The notes: generated by a model not told the origin, from the sequence alone. A DNA stretch of 64,000 bases from Maribacter dokdonensis DSW-8 (GCF_001447995.1 NZ_LDPE01000001.1:434001-498000); one strand, 5' to 3'. Shown: positions 24,800 through 35,280, numbered from the stretch's first letter. Translations and numbers: made by a program.

Positions 24800-27310
24800 T
24801 CAATCTAAATCCGAACCTCTTAACCTTAATGAATTTGCAATTACCGATACAGAACTAAAACTCATTGCCAAAGCCGCGATCATAGGCGACAACAGTATGC
24901 CAAAAAATGGGAATAACACTCCCGCAGCTATAGGCACACCAAGTGTATTATAGATCAGAGCAAAAAAGAGATTCTGTTTTATGTTCTGCATAACTTTATG
25001 ACTAAGGTTTCTAGCTTTTACAATACCATGTAAATCTCCTTTTACCAATGTGATCATGGCACTTTCAATAGCAACATCCGTTCCTGTGCCCATGGCAATA
25101 CCTACATCACTTTTAGCCAAGGCAGGAGCATCATTAATACCATCACCGGCCATAGCCACAACCCTACCCTGCTCTTGCAATTTTTCAACTTCATTGAGCT
25201 TATTCTCGGGTAACATTTCAGCTTTAAAATCGGTAAGGTTCAATTCACCGGCAACAGCTTGTGCCGTATTGTGGTTATCACCGGTTAACATTATCACCTC
25301 TATGCCTTTATCCTGTAGTTCTTTAATGGCCTTTGCACTAGAGGATTTAATTTTATCACCAATAACAACATACCCGACTACTTCTTCATTTACCGCTAAA
25401 TATGAAACTGTTTTACCTTGCTTTTGATGGTCTTGAACTTCTGATTGCATTTGTGACGATACCGATGCATTTGCATATTCCATCATTTTAGCATTGCCTA
25501 AATAGAGAGACTTACCGTCTACACTACCCTCTACCCCTTTACCTGTTACGGAATTGAACTGTTCTGTTTTAGATATCTCTACCTGTTTCTCTTTTCCATA
25601 CTTTACCGTGGCTTGGGCCAGTGGATGCTCGCTGGAGTTGTTCAGAGATGCAATTAGATGTAAAATCTCATTCTCAGTATAATCTTTAGAGAAAACCCCT
25701 ATTTTATCAACAGTTGGTTTTCCTTCTGTTATGGTACCTGTTTTATCAACAATAAGTGTATTTACCTTATCCATTTTCTCAAGTGCTTCAGCATTTTTAA
25801 TGAGTACCCCGTTTTGAGCTCCTTTACCAACACCGACCATTACTGACATGGGCGTGGCCAACCCTAAAGCACAGGGACAAGCAATTATTAAAACCGCTAT
25901 TGCATTGACCAAGGCATAAACATACGCAGGATCAGGACCCCAGATCGCCCATACTACAAATGTTATTAGGGAAACAAGGACAACCACCGGTACAAAATAC
26001 CCGGAAACGGTATCGGCCAACTTTTGTATAGGCGCACGACTACGGCTAGCATCGTTCACCATATGGATAATTTGAGATAAAAGGGTATCACTGCCTACCT
26101 TTTCCGCCTGCATTAAGAAAGATTGGTTTCCGTTTATGGTTCCACTATTAACATCATCACCAATGGTTTTATTTACCGGTATAGGTTCACCGGAGATCAT
26201 GGACTCGTCCACAGTAGTGTCTCCTTCAGTAATCTTACCATCTACGGGAATTTTATCACCTGGCTTAACTCGTAAAACATCTCCTTTTTCAATGGTATCT
26301 ATAGCTACTTCTTCCTCTTTGCCATCCACAACTTTTATGGCTTTATTTGGGGCAAGTTTCAATAGTTCCTTTACCGCAGAATTTGTTTTGCTATGTGCCC
26401 TGGCCTCTAATACCTGACCCATTAATACCAACGTCAATATCACCGTTGCGGCTTCAAAGTACACATGCACTGCACCGGATTCCGTTTTAAATTGTGCTGG
26501 AAAAAAATCTGGAAACAACATACCAAAGACACTAAAAAGCCATGCGACACCGGCACCGATACCAATTAAGGTAAACATATTAAGATTCCATGTCCTTATA
26601 CTTCTAAACGCTCTTTCAAAGAACATGCGCGTAGCATAGAACACCACCGGAATTGATAAGGCAAACTGAATCCAGTTCCATAGTTTCTGGGGCATAACCT
26701 TATATAATGGGTTATCCGGAATCATTTCGCTCATAGCAATAATGAATATGGGCAAGGTAAATGCTAATGCGATCCAGAATTTTTTGAGCAATTTCTTATA
26801 GGTTTTCTCTTCTGCAGGACTATCAGCCTCCATAGGAACCAAATCCATACCACATATAGGACATGAGCCCGCTTCATCTTTAACTATTTCTGGGTGCATA
26901 GGACAAGTCCACTGTTCTGATGATGTAGAAGAGAGGTTCTGTTCTTCAACCAGATCCATACCACAAACCGGGCAATCACCCGGCTTATCATAAGTTTTAT
27001 CACCTTCACAATGCATGGGACAATAAAAGGTGCCGTTGCCCTTCTTTGATTTCTTTACATGGTTATCTTTCTTAGATACATCCTTATTAAAGTCTTCACT
27101 AGAACCATGAATAGAATATGTACCGCCTTCTTTCTTCAGCACGTTCTGAAAAGTCTCTATTGGAATATGCGATTGCATTTCAATAGTTGCCTCCGCTTTT
27201 TCTAAATCTACAGATGCATTGGTAACACCATCAACTTTTGAAAGTGTTTGCTCAACATGACTTCGGCATCCGTTACATGTCATTCCGTGTATGTGATAAA
27301 CGTGTTTCAT
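24800..27310 (-). CDS. copA: Copper-translocating P1B-type ATPase
   Basis: 836 residues. The N-terminal HMA domain carries MTCNGC (C12, C15). Two heavy-metal-binding (YCPMH/CPICGMDL) domains follow at about 96-121 and 134-159. Then come eight membrane helices, the CPC metal site (C478-P479-C480), the phosphorylated DKTGT (D522), HP in SEHPLAQA and the hinge GDGINDAPAL. It expels Cu(I) from the cytoplasm using ATP. Two tandem HMBDs plus an HMA make the metal-sensing N-terminus unusually long. A 237-bp gap upstream separates it from the DUF3347 gene, so it may have its own promoter. Confidence 0.95.
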   Translation of the reverse strand: MKHVYHIHGMTCNGCRSHVEQTLSKVDGVTNASVDLEKAEATIEMQSHIPIETFQNVLKKEGGTYSIHGSSEDFNKDVSKKDNHVKKSKKGNGTFYCPMHCEGDKTYDKPGDCPVCGMDLVEEQNLSSTSSEQWTCPMHPEIVKDEAGSCPICGMDLVPMEADSPAEEKTYKKLLKKFWIALAFTLPIFIIAMSEMIPDNPLYKVMPQKLWNWIQFALSIPVVFYATRMFFERAFRSIRTWNLNMFTLIGIGAGVAWLFSVFGMLFPDFFPAQFKTESGAVHVYFEAATVILTLVLMGQVLEARAHSKTNSAVKELLKLAPNKAIKVVDGKEEEVAIDTIEKGDVLRVKPGDKIPVDGKITEGDTTVDESMISGEPIPVNKTIGDDVNSGTINGNQSFLMQAEKVGSDTLLSQIIHMVNDASRSRAPIQKLADTVSGYFVPVVVLVSLITFVVWAIWGPDPAYVYALVNAIAVLIIACPCALGLATPMSVMVGVGKGAQNGVLIKNAEALEKMDKVNTLIVDKTGTITEGKPTVDKIGVFSKDYTENEILHLIASLNNSSEHPLAQATVKYGKEKQVEISKTEQFNSVTGKGVEGSVDGKSLYLGNAKMMEYANASVSSQMQSEVQDHQKQGKTVSYLAVNEEVVGYVVIGDKIKSSSAKAIKELQDKGIEVIMLTGDNHNTAQAVAGELNLTDFKAEMLPENKLNEVEKLQEQGRVVAMAGDGINDAPALAKSDVGIAMGTGTDVAIESAMITLVKGDLHGIVKARNLSHKVMQNIKQNLFFALIYNTLGVPIAAGVLFPFFGILLSPMIAALAMSFSSVSVIANSLRLRGSDLD

Positions 27311-27547
27311 AATGCACTTTAGTTTAATTTCTTAATCATAAGGTGTAGCATAGAAAACCGATTCTATAACGCCTTACTTGGACTACCATAAATTCAACAA
27401 TTAATAGGGAACAGCTTAACCTGAACCGAAAAATAATTGCTATTAAACCTTAAAAAATGCCTGATACGGAAGTGATTAAACACTAACCATTAACATAAGA
27501 AATACACTTCCTGTACCAGGACTTTATTCTTTACTATCTTTTTAAAC

Positions 27548-28132
27548 TTAGTTGATTTCCCTCTGTACCGTACCACATCTCAGCATAGAGCTGCCATAAT
27601 AAGGGTTTAATACAGCTTTCTCTGTGCTTAACCAAGCCGTACCACCATCGTACATTGGACAATACTGCTCATATACCGTACTTTCACTACCTGTAATAGC
27701 AATCATATCAGTAATAATTACACTTAAATATTTAAAGTGTTCCCGTTGACTATCTAAATCACTACTTGAAATTTCTACCGCATATTCTTGAGCATCTTCA
27801 GCTATGGCAGCTAAGGTTTCTTGTTGACTATCCGTATAAGAAGACTTATTTAGATTACCCAATGAGGCTGCAAGTACACCGCCCAATTTTTTAGCAGTAT
27901 TGTTATCATCTTCAGCCAATGCATTCTTTAAATTAAAATAATCTTCAAGTACACTTTCTGAACTTACATTCTGTTCACTGCCCATAGTCCCTGTTTCATC
28001 CAAAACCTCTTGCTTTTCTACACTTTCTTTAGCCGATGGTGTTGACTTTTTATTGGTTTCTTTGCATGATACTGATAGCATCAAAACAGTAACAAATACC
28101 ACTGATCCTATATTTCTTTTAGTTGTTTTCAT
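27548..28132 (-). CDS. DUF3347 lipoprotein of the copper region
   Basis: 194 residues with lipobox at LSVSC. After a Ser/Lys/Glu-rich linker comes a DUF3347 domain: VLEDYFNLKNALAEDD, SQREHFKYLSVIITDMI, YEQYCPMYDGGTAWLS, NPYYGSSMLRCGTV. The same domain closes the CusB-like adaptor at 21814-23577. The paired Cys-Pro-Met and MLxCG segments suggest periplasmic copper binding. It may act as a free copy of the adaptor's domain that delivers metal. Confidence 0.8.
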   Translation of the reverse strand: MKTTKRNIGSVVFVTVLMLSVSCKETNKKSTPSAKESVEKQEVLDETGTMGSEQNVSSESVLEDYFNLKNALAEDDNNTAKKLGGVLAASLGNLNKSSYTDSQQETLAAIAEDAQEYAVEISSSDLDSQREHFKYLSVIITDMIAITGSESTVYEQYCPMYDGGTAWLSTEKAVLNPYYGSSMLRCGTVQREIN

Positions 28133-28199
28133 CGTATTAGTTTTAATTTCAAATTTATTATCTCGTTAAAAAGTTTTGTGTCATAATTATGGTTCTTAT

Positions 28200-28766
28200 C
28201 TACGTAATTCCGTCTAAGGTGTTTCTTCTATTCAACTGATTGTTTTTATATTCCGTTAAACTCATACCTGTTTCTTTCTTAAAAAGCCTACTTAAATGAT
28301 TTACATTGCTATAATCAAGTAATTGTGAAATTTCGGTAAAGTTGTATTCTTGCAATTGTACCAATTCTTTCACCTTTTCCAGCTTAAGTTTTATAAAGTA
28401 CTTTTCAATAGTAACATTTTCATTCACGGAAAATATCTTACTGATTTTTGAATACTCCAAGCCCATTAAACCCTCTAAATACTTAGACAGTGCATGTTCT
28501 AAATGAAACGGTAATATTTGTAACAACTTAATGAGTTCAATTTTTATTTGTTCTACCAATCGTTGCTCTTGACCAAGTAATATTTCAAAACCATTTTGCT
28601 CTAATGCCGATTGTATATTTACAAAGTCATCATTAGAACTTTCTGTATAAGTAATTGAACCTAACTCAATGTTTTTCAATGTAATACCTAACTTTTTAAT
28701 TTCACTTCTAATGACTTTAATACAGCGACTACACACCATATTCTTTACAAATAATTTCTTGTCCAT
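28200..28766 (-). CDS. HMA-AraC fusion, metal-responsive transcriptional regulator
   Basis: 188 residues. The N-terminal half resembles an HMA domain with VCSRC (C12, C15) as metal ligand pair, and the C-terminal half is an AraC DNA-binding domain (KLEKVKELVQLQEYNFTEISQLL, VNHLSRLFKKETGMSLTEYK). This fusion would couple Cu(I) binding to transcription. It lies 3 bases after the channel gene and inside the efflux operon, so it probably controls the block. The metal is inferred from the context. Confidence 0.8.
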   Translation of the reverse strand: MDKKLFVKNMVCSRCIKVIRSEIKKLGITLKNIELGSITYTESSNDDFVNIQSALEQNGFEILLGQEQRLVEQIKIELIKLLQILPFHLEHALSKYLEGLMGLEYSKISKIFSVNENVTIEKYFIKLKLEKVKELVQLQEYNFTEISQLLDYSNVNHLSRLFKKETGMSLTEYKNNQLNRRNTLDGIT

Positions 28767-28769
28767 AGC

Positions 28770-29987
28770 CTAGTCTATTAAGTAATTAATAATTGCCGAT
28801 TGCAGGTAGTATTGCTGAATAGATGCTATTTGATTCAACTCAAATTTGAGCTGTAGTTCCTGTATGTCCAAAACATCATTAAAGTCAATTGTGCCGGTCT
28901 CGTAATTGGCAATTAGAATTTGCTCGGCATCTTTGGCCTGGGCTACATTTTTACTTTGAATGTTGTAGGCTATTCTAGCTTGGTTACGTTCTGATATCGC
29001 TTTTGCAAAAGCAGACTCCAATACATTAAGGCGACTATTCTTTTGAAATTCTATTTCTTGTTTTCGTAATTCATTTTGCTTGGAAATAGATTTATACCTT
29101 TGATTAAAAATGGGCACTGAAACTGAAACCATGGGCATTAAAATATCTTTGCCATTGTCATCTAAGTCCATATCGGTACGTTCGCTAACCGGCAAATAAT
29201 CTATACCAAACCCAATTGCAGGTGCACTTTCACGCTGGTTAAGCAATTCTGATTTTACAACAGACTCATAAAGTTTATCATATTTTAATAGCTCTGGGTT
29301 AAGGGCAAGTTTTTCTGTATCTATACCAAAATCTTCATTGGGAATTTCCAATAAGGCAACTATTTCCACAGCTGAATTTTCTTCTCTATTGCGTAAAATA
29401 TTGAAGGCTGCCCGTTCAGAAATAAAAGCTTCTTCTAGTATTTCTATTTGCTGTTGTAGCTCATTCTGGCGAATCTGTAATCGTAAAACATCTACCGCAG
29501 AAGCCTTTCCCACTTGTACCGAGGTCAATGCCAGGCGCTCATAGGTTTGTAGTAGTTGAATATTTTGTTCAAGTATTCCTTGCTTTGAACGAATTAGAAA
29601 TAACTCATAATATGATCGGGATACCGATAGCGCCAATTTTCTTTTTGCGATAACGATTTCCACATACTCCGAATCTGCCATTGAGGTAGCGTAATTTTCA
29701 CGGGCGGTAATTGTACCAAACCATGGCAACATTTGTTTTACCCCTATCCTTGCACGTTGTGCGCCAACCCTAGTTTCCGGTTCACTTACAAAATAGCCGG
29801 CACTTATTTCCGTATTAGGAATCCAAGCCGCCTCATTTACTTTTTCATCCGCAATTTGATATCTTAATTCCAGAGATTGAATCTCAGGATTATTTTCAAC
29901 CGCTTCTTCTATATACTTTTGAACATGTTGTGCTTTTACGGAAAGAACAACAAACCAAAAACAGATATTTAGTATACTATTTTTCAT
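28770..29987 (-). CDS. TolC-family outer-membrane channel (CusC-like)
   Basis: 405 residues with a signal peptide (ending VKAQ) and the two-repeat TolC/OEP layout: long helices around IQSLELRYQIADEKVNEAAW and ERAAFNILRNREE, and a second set near QNELRKQEIEFQKN and AIINYLID. It provides the trans-outer-membrane tunnel for the RND pump. The start overlaps the pump stop by four bases (ATGA), so translation is coupled. Confidence 0.9.
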   Translation of the reverse strand: MKNSILNICFWFVVLSVKAQHVQKYIEEAVENNPEIQSLELRYQIADEKVNEAAWIPNTEISAGYFVSEPETRVGAQRARIGVKQMLPWFGTITARENYATSMADSEYVEIVIAKRKLALSVSRSYYELFLIRSKQGILEQNIQLLQTYERLALTSVQVGKASAVDVLRLQIRQNELQQQIEILEEAFISERAAFNILRNREENSAVEIVALLEIPNEDFGIDTEKLALNPELLKYDKLYESVVKSELLNQRESAPAIGFGIDYLPVSERTDMDLDDNGKDILMPMVSVSVPIFNQRYKSISKQNELRKQEIEFQKNSRLNVLESAFAKAISERNQARIAYNIQSKNVAQAKDAEQILIANYETGTIDFNDVLDIQELQLKFELNQIASIQQYYLQSAIINYLID

Positions 29988-32900
29988 CTGTTTAATTTTT
30001 TAAGTTGATATTCTTTTTTCCAGCTAAACAATACCGGAACTAAAAAGTATGAAGTGATATCTATAATCATTCCTCCAAATATTGGAATTGCCATAGGTAT
30101 CATAATATCACTACCTTTTCCTGTGGATGTCAATACCGGTAGCAATGCCAATATTGTGGTTACGGTAGTCATTAAACAAGGACGAATACGTTTACCTGCA
30201 GCTTCTAAAGTTGCTTTTCTAATTCCGGTCTTATCCGTAGGTTTCTCACTATCAAATGTCTGGGTCAAATAGGTTGCCATGACCACGCCGTCATCTGTAG
30301 CAATACCGAACAAGGCAATAAAACCAACCCAAACGGCCACACTTAAGTTAATGGTCTTCATATTAAAAAGTGTGCGCAGATTTTCACCGAACAAGCTAAA
30401 ATTGAAAAACCAATCTTGTCCGTAAAGCCAGATCATTACAAACCCGCCGGCAAAAGCAACTGCTATACCCGTAAACACCATTAAGGATGTGGTTACCGAC
30501 CTGAATTGAAAATATAAGATCAAGAAAATGATCAATAATGCCATGGGCACCACAATAGAAAGGGTTTTCTCTGCTCTTAGTTGGTTTTCGTAAGTTCCCG
30601 TAAAGCGATAGCTTATACCTTGAGGTACCGTTAAGCTGCCTTCTTCAATTTTCTTATCAATTAAAGCTTGGGCACTCTCAACAACATTTACTTCGGCAAA
30701 ACCATCTAATTTATCAAACAATACATAGCCTATTAAAAAAGTATCTTCACTTTTAATTACTTGCGGACCCTGTTCATACCTAATTGTAACTAGATCATCC
30801 AAGGGTACTTGAGACCCATTTTTTACAGGAACATATATGTTCTTTAAATCATCGGGATTGGACCTTAATTCCCTAGGGTAACGAACCCTTACCCCGTAAC
30901 GCTCCCTTCCTTCAACGGTCTGTGTTAATGGCATACCCCCAACGGCAACCTGCAACACCTCTTGCACATCCATAATAGAAAGTCCATAACGCGCTAGCTG
31001 ATCACGTTTAATATCAATTAGCAGGTATGGTTTACCAACAATACGATCTGCAAATACAGCTTGCTTTTTGACCCCATCTACTTCTTTTAAAATAGATTCC
31101 AATTGCAGCCCAAAATTCTCTATGGTTTTAAGATCAGGACCTTTCACCTTAATACCCATTGGAGCACGCATACCGGTCTGCAGCATTACAAGCCTGGTCT
31201 CTATAGGTTGTAATTTTGGGGCAGAAGTCACACCTGGAAATTTGGTCACTTTAACGATCTCGTTCCAAATATCATCTGGACTGTTAATTTCGGGGCGCCA
31301 ATTTCTATAATATAATCCGTCTTCATCCGCTATCAGATCTTTATTTGTAGCAGTTGTCTTAAGCTGTGAAGCTTTGTAACTGGCGTCTTCATTAATCTGG
31401 TTATTCGGGTTAATGACAAACTGACCATTTTTGAGAACGAACAAGCCATCATTATTTACTTTGTAACGTTGTCTATCACCATTACTATTCCGCATATATT
31501 CAGACTTATACTGAATCATATTTTCATACATGGATAGCGGAGCTGGATCAAGTGCAGATTCCGTTCTACCAGACTTACCTACCACCGTCTCTATCTCAGG
31601 AATACCGGCAACGGCCATATCTAACTGCTGCAATACACGCTTATTCTCTTCTACACCGGCATGCGGCAAAGAAGTGGGCATTAAGAGGAAAGAACCTTCA
31701 TTAAGTGCCGGCATAAATTCCTTACCCGTATTTTTCATGATCAAGAACCCCAATAGCAAAACAGTAGTGGGAATCGTTAAAAAGAGCAAACGATTTTTTA
31801 GTGCCCAACGTAGAATTTGATCATAATATCTTCTAAAAACTGCAAAAACCCCCAAAAGACCAAAGCAAATAATGGAGACAAAAATCAAGTTCAAAATAAT
31901 ACTTCGATCAAAACCAAGTGGTCTCCAATACGTTGCCAATAACATTACGATTGCTAAAGTAGAAACACCTATATTGATAAGATTTTCTTGGCTTGTAGAG
32001 ATAAATGATTTCAACTTTAAAAAAGCAATTATCCCAAAGGCAACTAACAGCAATCCTAACCAAAAACCATATATAACTGCAGTGATACCCAGTATTACGA
32101 AAAGACCGTTTACAACATAGGCCGTACCTTTTTTTATATTTCTTTTTCTGAAAAGAAATGCGGCAATGGGCGGTATTAAGAAAAGTGCAATAACCAGTGA
32201 TGCCGTTAATGCCATGGTTTTTGTAAATGCCAATGGCCTAAAAAGTTTTCCCTCTGCCCCTATCATGGTAAATACAGGCAAAAAGCTAATGATAGTGGTT
32301 AAAACTGCCGTTAGTATGGCTCCAGAAACTTCTGAAGTGGCATTATAAATAATTTCATTGGTAGTGTATTCCTCCCCATTGGCATTAAGGCGTAGTTTAT
32401 CGTCCTCTTGATGTCTTATCATATTCTCCGCTAGGATTACACCTACATCTACCATAGTGCCAATAGCGATAGCTATTCCCGATAAGGCCACAATGTTAGC
32501 GTCTACATTAAATAGTTTCATTGCTATGAAAACCATTAATACGGCAACGGGCAATAATCCCGATATTAGGATAGATGCACGCAGATTATATACCATTACG
32601 ATAATTACAAGAATGGTTATAAGAATCTCTAGGGTAAGCGCCTCATCCAAAGTATGCAAGGTTTCTTGAATAAGTTCCGTACGGTCATAAAACGGTACTA
32701 TGGTCAATTGAGATGTACGACCGTCTTTTAATATTTTTGAAGGCAAACCAGAAGATATCTCTGTAATTTGTTCCTTTACATTGTTTATTACCTCTAACGG
32801 ATTGGCGCCATACCTAGCCACTACAACTCCACCAACAACTTCTGCACCTTCCTTATCTAAAATACCTCTTCTAGTTTGTGGCCCCAAGTGAACGTTAGCT

Positions 32901-33736
32901 ACATCCTTAACACGTATTGAAACAAAATCCTTTGAGGTAACTACGGCATTCTCTATATCTGCAATTGATTTTACATAGCCTAAACCTCTAACCAGATATT
33001 CCGCCTGGTTCATCTCTAAGGTTTGCACTCCAATATCCTGATTGGACTCCTTCACCGCTTTAACTACATCTCCCAATCCAATACCGTACTGCCTCATTTT
33101 TTCAGGCTCCACATCAATTTGATATTCCTGTACATACCCACCAATAGAAGCTACTTCAGATACTCCGCCAGCCGAGGCAAGACCGTACTTTACATAATAA
33201 TCTTGTATGCTACGTAATTCTTGTAAATCCCATCCACCAGTTACATTGCCATCTTTATCACGCCCTTCTAAAGTGTACCAATAAATTTGTCCTAAACCTG
33301 TGGCATCTGGACCTAGAGTGGGATTTACTCCGTCCGGTAGCAGACCACTAGGTAGTGAATTTAGTTTTTCAAGAATTCTACTCCGTGTCCAGTAAAATTC
33401 AACATTTTCCTCAAAAATGATATATATACTGGAAAATCCGAACATAGATGAGCTACGGATAGTCTTAACCCCCGGTATACCCAATAGGGTTGTCGTTAAT
33501 GGATAGGTAATTTGGTCCTCAATATCTTGAGGAGATCTACCTTCCCATTTACTAAAAACAATCTGTTGGTTTTCGCCAATGTCGGGAATGGCATCTACTG
33601 CTACCGGATTAGAAGGTAAAATACCCGTATTCCAATTAAAAGGAGTGCTTACAATACCCCAACATACAAACAAGACCAGTAACAATACAGCAACCAACTT
33701 GTTCTCTATGAGAAATTTAATGCTCTTATTTAGCAT
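29984..33736 (-). CDS. cusA: CusA/CzcA-family heavy-metal RND efflux pump
   Basis: 1250 residues, somewhat longer than E. coli CusA (about 1050). Typical HME-RND blocks include the first helix region, GENQQIVFSKWEGRSPQDIEDQ, the TM4 run IALSGIAIAIGTMVDVGVILAENM (written here in pieces: GTMVDVGVILAEN), FLPVFTMIGAEGKLFRPLAFTKT, and MIIDITSYFLVPVLF at the end. An extra 80-residue stretch in the second periplasmic loop (near 790-870, ending WRPEINSPDDIW) occurs in Bacteroidota members. It uses proton flow to expel Cu(I)/Ag(I) or Co/Zn/Cd. Neighbouring CopA and HMBD proteins favour copper. Confidence 0.93.
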   Translation of the reverse strand: MLNKSIKFLIENKLVAVLLLVLFVCWGIVSTPFNWNTGILPSNPVAVDAIPDIGENQQIVFSKWEGRSPQDIEDQITYPLTTTLLGIPGVKTIRSSSMFGFSSIYIIFEENVEFYWTRSRILEKLNSLPSGLLPDGVNPTLGPDATGLGQIYWYTLEGRDKDGNVTGGWDLQELRSIQDYYVKYGLASAGGVSEVASIGGYVQEYQIDVEPEKMRQYGIGLGDVVKAVKESNQDIGVQTLEMNQAEYLVRGLGYVKSIADIENAVVTSKDFVSIRVKDVANVHLGPQTRRGILDKEGAEVVGGVVVARYGANPLEVINNVKEQITEISSGLPSKILKDGRTSQLTIVPFYDRTELIQETLHTLDEALTLEILITILVIIVMVYNLRASILISGLLPVAVLMVFIAMKLFNVDANIVALSGIAIAIGTMVDVGVILAENMIRHQEDDKLRLNANGEEYTTNEIIYNATSEVSGAILTAVLTTIISFLPVFTMIGAEGKLFRPLAFTKTMALTASLVIALFLIPPIAAFLFRKRNIKKGTAYVVNGLFVILGITAVIYGFWLGLLLVAFGIIAFLKLKSFISTSQENLINIGVSTLAIVMLLATYWRPLGFDRSIILNLIFVSIICFGLLGVFAVFRRYYDQILRWALKNRLLFLTIPTTVLLLGFLIMKNTGKEFMPALNEGSFLLMPTSLPHAGVEENKRVLQQLDMAVAGIPEIETVVGKSGRTESALDPAPLSMYENMIQYKSEYMRNSNGDRQRYKVNNDGLFVLKNGQFVINPNNQINEDASYKASQLKTTATNKDLIADEDGLYYRNWRPEINSPDDIWNEIVKVTKFPGVTSAPKLQPIETRLVMLQTGMRAPMGIKVKGPDLKTIENFGLQLESILKEVDGVKKQAVFADRIVGKPYLLIDIKRDQLARYGLSIMDVQEVLQVAVGGMPLTQTVEGRERYGVRVRYPRELRSNPDDLKNIYVPVKNGSQVPLDDLVTIRYEQGPQVIKSEDTFLIGYVLFDKLDGFAEVNVVESAQALIDKKIEEGSLTVPQGISYRFTGTYENQLRAEKTLSIVVPMALLIIFLILYFQFRSVTTSLMVFTGIAVAFAGGFVMIWLYGQDWFFNFSLFGENLRTLFNMKTINLSVAVWVGFIALFGIATDDGVVMATYLTQTFDSEKPTDKTGIRKATLEAAGKRIRPCLMTTVTTILALLPVLTSTGKGSDIMIPMAIPIFGGMIIDITSYFLVPVLFSWKKEYQLKKLNR

Positions 33737-33861
33737 ATATCATTGATATTAAATAGTTGAATTAAAAGTTTAGATGTTAAAACAATAACAAACAAAACAT
33801 GCCCAAAACAGGTATCTTGTAGGGCTCAATTTCCGATCAAAAACCGGAACTATTTAATAAA

Positions 33862-34284
33862 TCAAATTAAAAACGTCTGGTGCAGCACTTGCACATTCTG
33901 TTTGACAAACGGAGGGGAATAATCTTTATAGGAAAATTCATTAGAATCAATTCCTTGAAAAAGATTGATGTAAGAATACGTGAATGTAGCCACAAAAACC
34001 TGTTGATCAAAAGATAATTGATCAAATGATACTTTCATGCTTTCTGCTCCTTCAACATTCAATTGAGTATCTGTACAGCAAGATTTTTCGGTTATAGTGG
34101 TGTTCTCACAATCGGTTTTAACTTTTTCCATACCGCAAGTTTTCACTTGCTCCATGATAGAAAAATCAACCAACATATCTCCACAATAATGCATATCTAC
34201 ACTAAATGACATTGTAGATAAAAGCACTACAACTGCCATAACAACAGAGATAAATTTGTGAGCTAACATTTTCATTACATGCAA
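33862..34284 (-). CDS. HYC_CC_PP-family secreted small protein
   Basis: 140 residues with a signal peptide. The motifs that name the family are visible: HYCGD near residue 32, CC in KSCCTD, and PP in YSPPF, with extra Cys pairs (KTCGME, TDCENT). The Cys-rich mature part suggests metal binding or disulfides. It begins upstream of the RND pump with a 125-bp gap and likely belongs to the same metal response, as often seen in Bacteroidota. The start is at 34284 or at the Met codons at 34275 and 34269. Confidence 0.75.
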   Translation of the reverse strand: MHVMKMLAHKFISVVMAVVVLLSTMSFSVDMHYCGDMLVDFSIMEQVKTCGMEKVKTDCENTTITEKSCCTDTQLNVEGAESMKVSFDQLSFDQQVFVATFTYSYINLFQGIDSNEFSYKDYSPPFVKQNVQVLHQTFLI

Positions 34285-34519
34285 AATTACTAATTATCTT
34301 AATACAAAGGTGCTATTTTGCTAATTCTAATGATTTTATCCATCATAAAACAATCCAAATTAATCATTCACCATCTAAACAAATAGATGAACATCAACAT
34401 TTTCTTCAGAAACAGTAAAAGTAAATTCATTACTATCTCAAGACCGTTCAACAAGGAAAAAAGAAAAAATTAGGATCAATAAAATAAAAACTTTATTTTA
34501 GTACCATAATTTAATAAGC

Positions 34520-34717
34520 GTGACAACGAAACCAAATTTTGTTCTCCTTTCTGAAAACAACACCTACTACGTAGAATACCTAATTGGGCATCTTGTTTTA
34601 GCCAACAGTATTACAGAAGCTGTTATTTTTGAGTCGCAATCCCAAGCACTTAAATTTCAAAAATACTTATATAAGCATTGTAGTGTAAGGTTCTCTGTGA
34701 ACACCTTTATTGCCTAA
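34520..34717 (+). CDS. Small uncharacterised protein, GTG start
   Basis: 65 residues from a GTG codon: TKPNFVLLSENNTYYVEYLIGHLVLAN... to CSVRFSVNTFIA. It is predicted soluble, mixed alpha/beta, with no motif. The amino-acid composition is protein-like, and a TA-rich upstream region follows the 235-bp gap after the HYC_CC_PP gene. There is no ATG alternative. Possibly real but weakly supported. Confidence 0.4.
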   Translation: MTTKPNFVLLSENNTYYVEYLIGHLVLANSITEAVIFESQSQALKFQKYLYKHCSVRFSVNTFIA

Positions 34718-34809
34718 AAGTTTAAGTTTATCATTTTTAAAATGGGTTAATTACTTCTTAAAGAGAAAAAGTATAATCAACCTAGAACGTATCTTACCTT
34801 AAAAAACAT

Positions 34810-35280
34810 ATGAAATATATTACCTGCTTTTTTATTTTTACCGCATTGGTTTCTTGCAAGTTATCGGATGATACCAATCCTATAGTTGTTGAACCAATTG
34901 ATTATACTGAAATCAACGAAGAGCAAATTAATACGTATTTAGAAGATAATTTTCTTCAATCTCAAAAAACGGATTCTGGTCTACATTACATTATTGAAAA
35001 CCAAGGAGAGGGCGCAAAACCTACAGCAACATCGAATGTAACCGTTGCTTACAAAGGATACTTACTTGATGGACGTGTTTTTGACCAAAATACGGATGGA
35101 CTTACCATAGGATTAGACCAAGTGATTTCAGGGTGGACCGAGGGTATACCCTTATTTAATGAGGGAGGAAATGGCATATTACTTATACCGGCACACCTAG
35201 GTTATGGTAATTTTGATGTCAATGGAATACCAGGCGGTTCAGTATTAATATTTGAAGTTGAATTGATTTCGGTTAATTAA
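34810..35280 (+). CDS. FKBP-type peptidyl-prolyl isomerase lipoprotein
   Basis: 156 residues. Lipobox at ALVSCK, a short linker with TDSGLHYIIENQGEGAKP, then an FKBP domain: VTVAYKGYLLDGRVFDQN, VISGWTEGIPLFNEGGNGILLIPAHLGYGN, GSVLIFEVELI, including the drug-site aromatic residues. It would assist folding in the periplasm. Its 3' end overlaps by 8 bases with the convergent gene at 35273. Confidence 0.9.
   Translation: MKYITCFFIFTALVSCKLSDDTNPIVVEPIDYTEINEEQINTYLEDNFLQSQKTDSGLHYIIENQGEGAKPTATSNVTVAYKGYLLDGRVFDQNTDGLTIGLDQVISGWTEGIPLFNEGGNGILLIPAHLGYGNFDVNGIPGGSVLIFEVELISVN

Noticed and set aside
30054..33217. Several plus-strand frames across the RND pump gene
   Set aside because: All are shadows of the minus-strand cusA frame, with no motif of their own.
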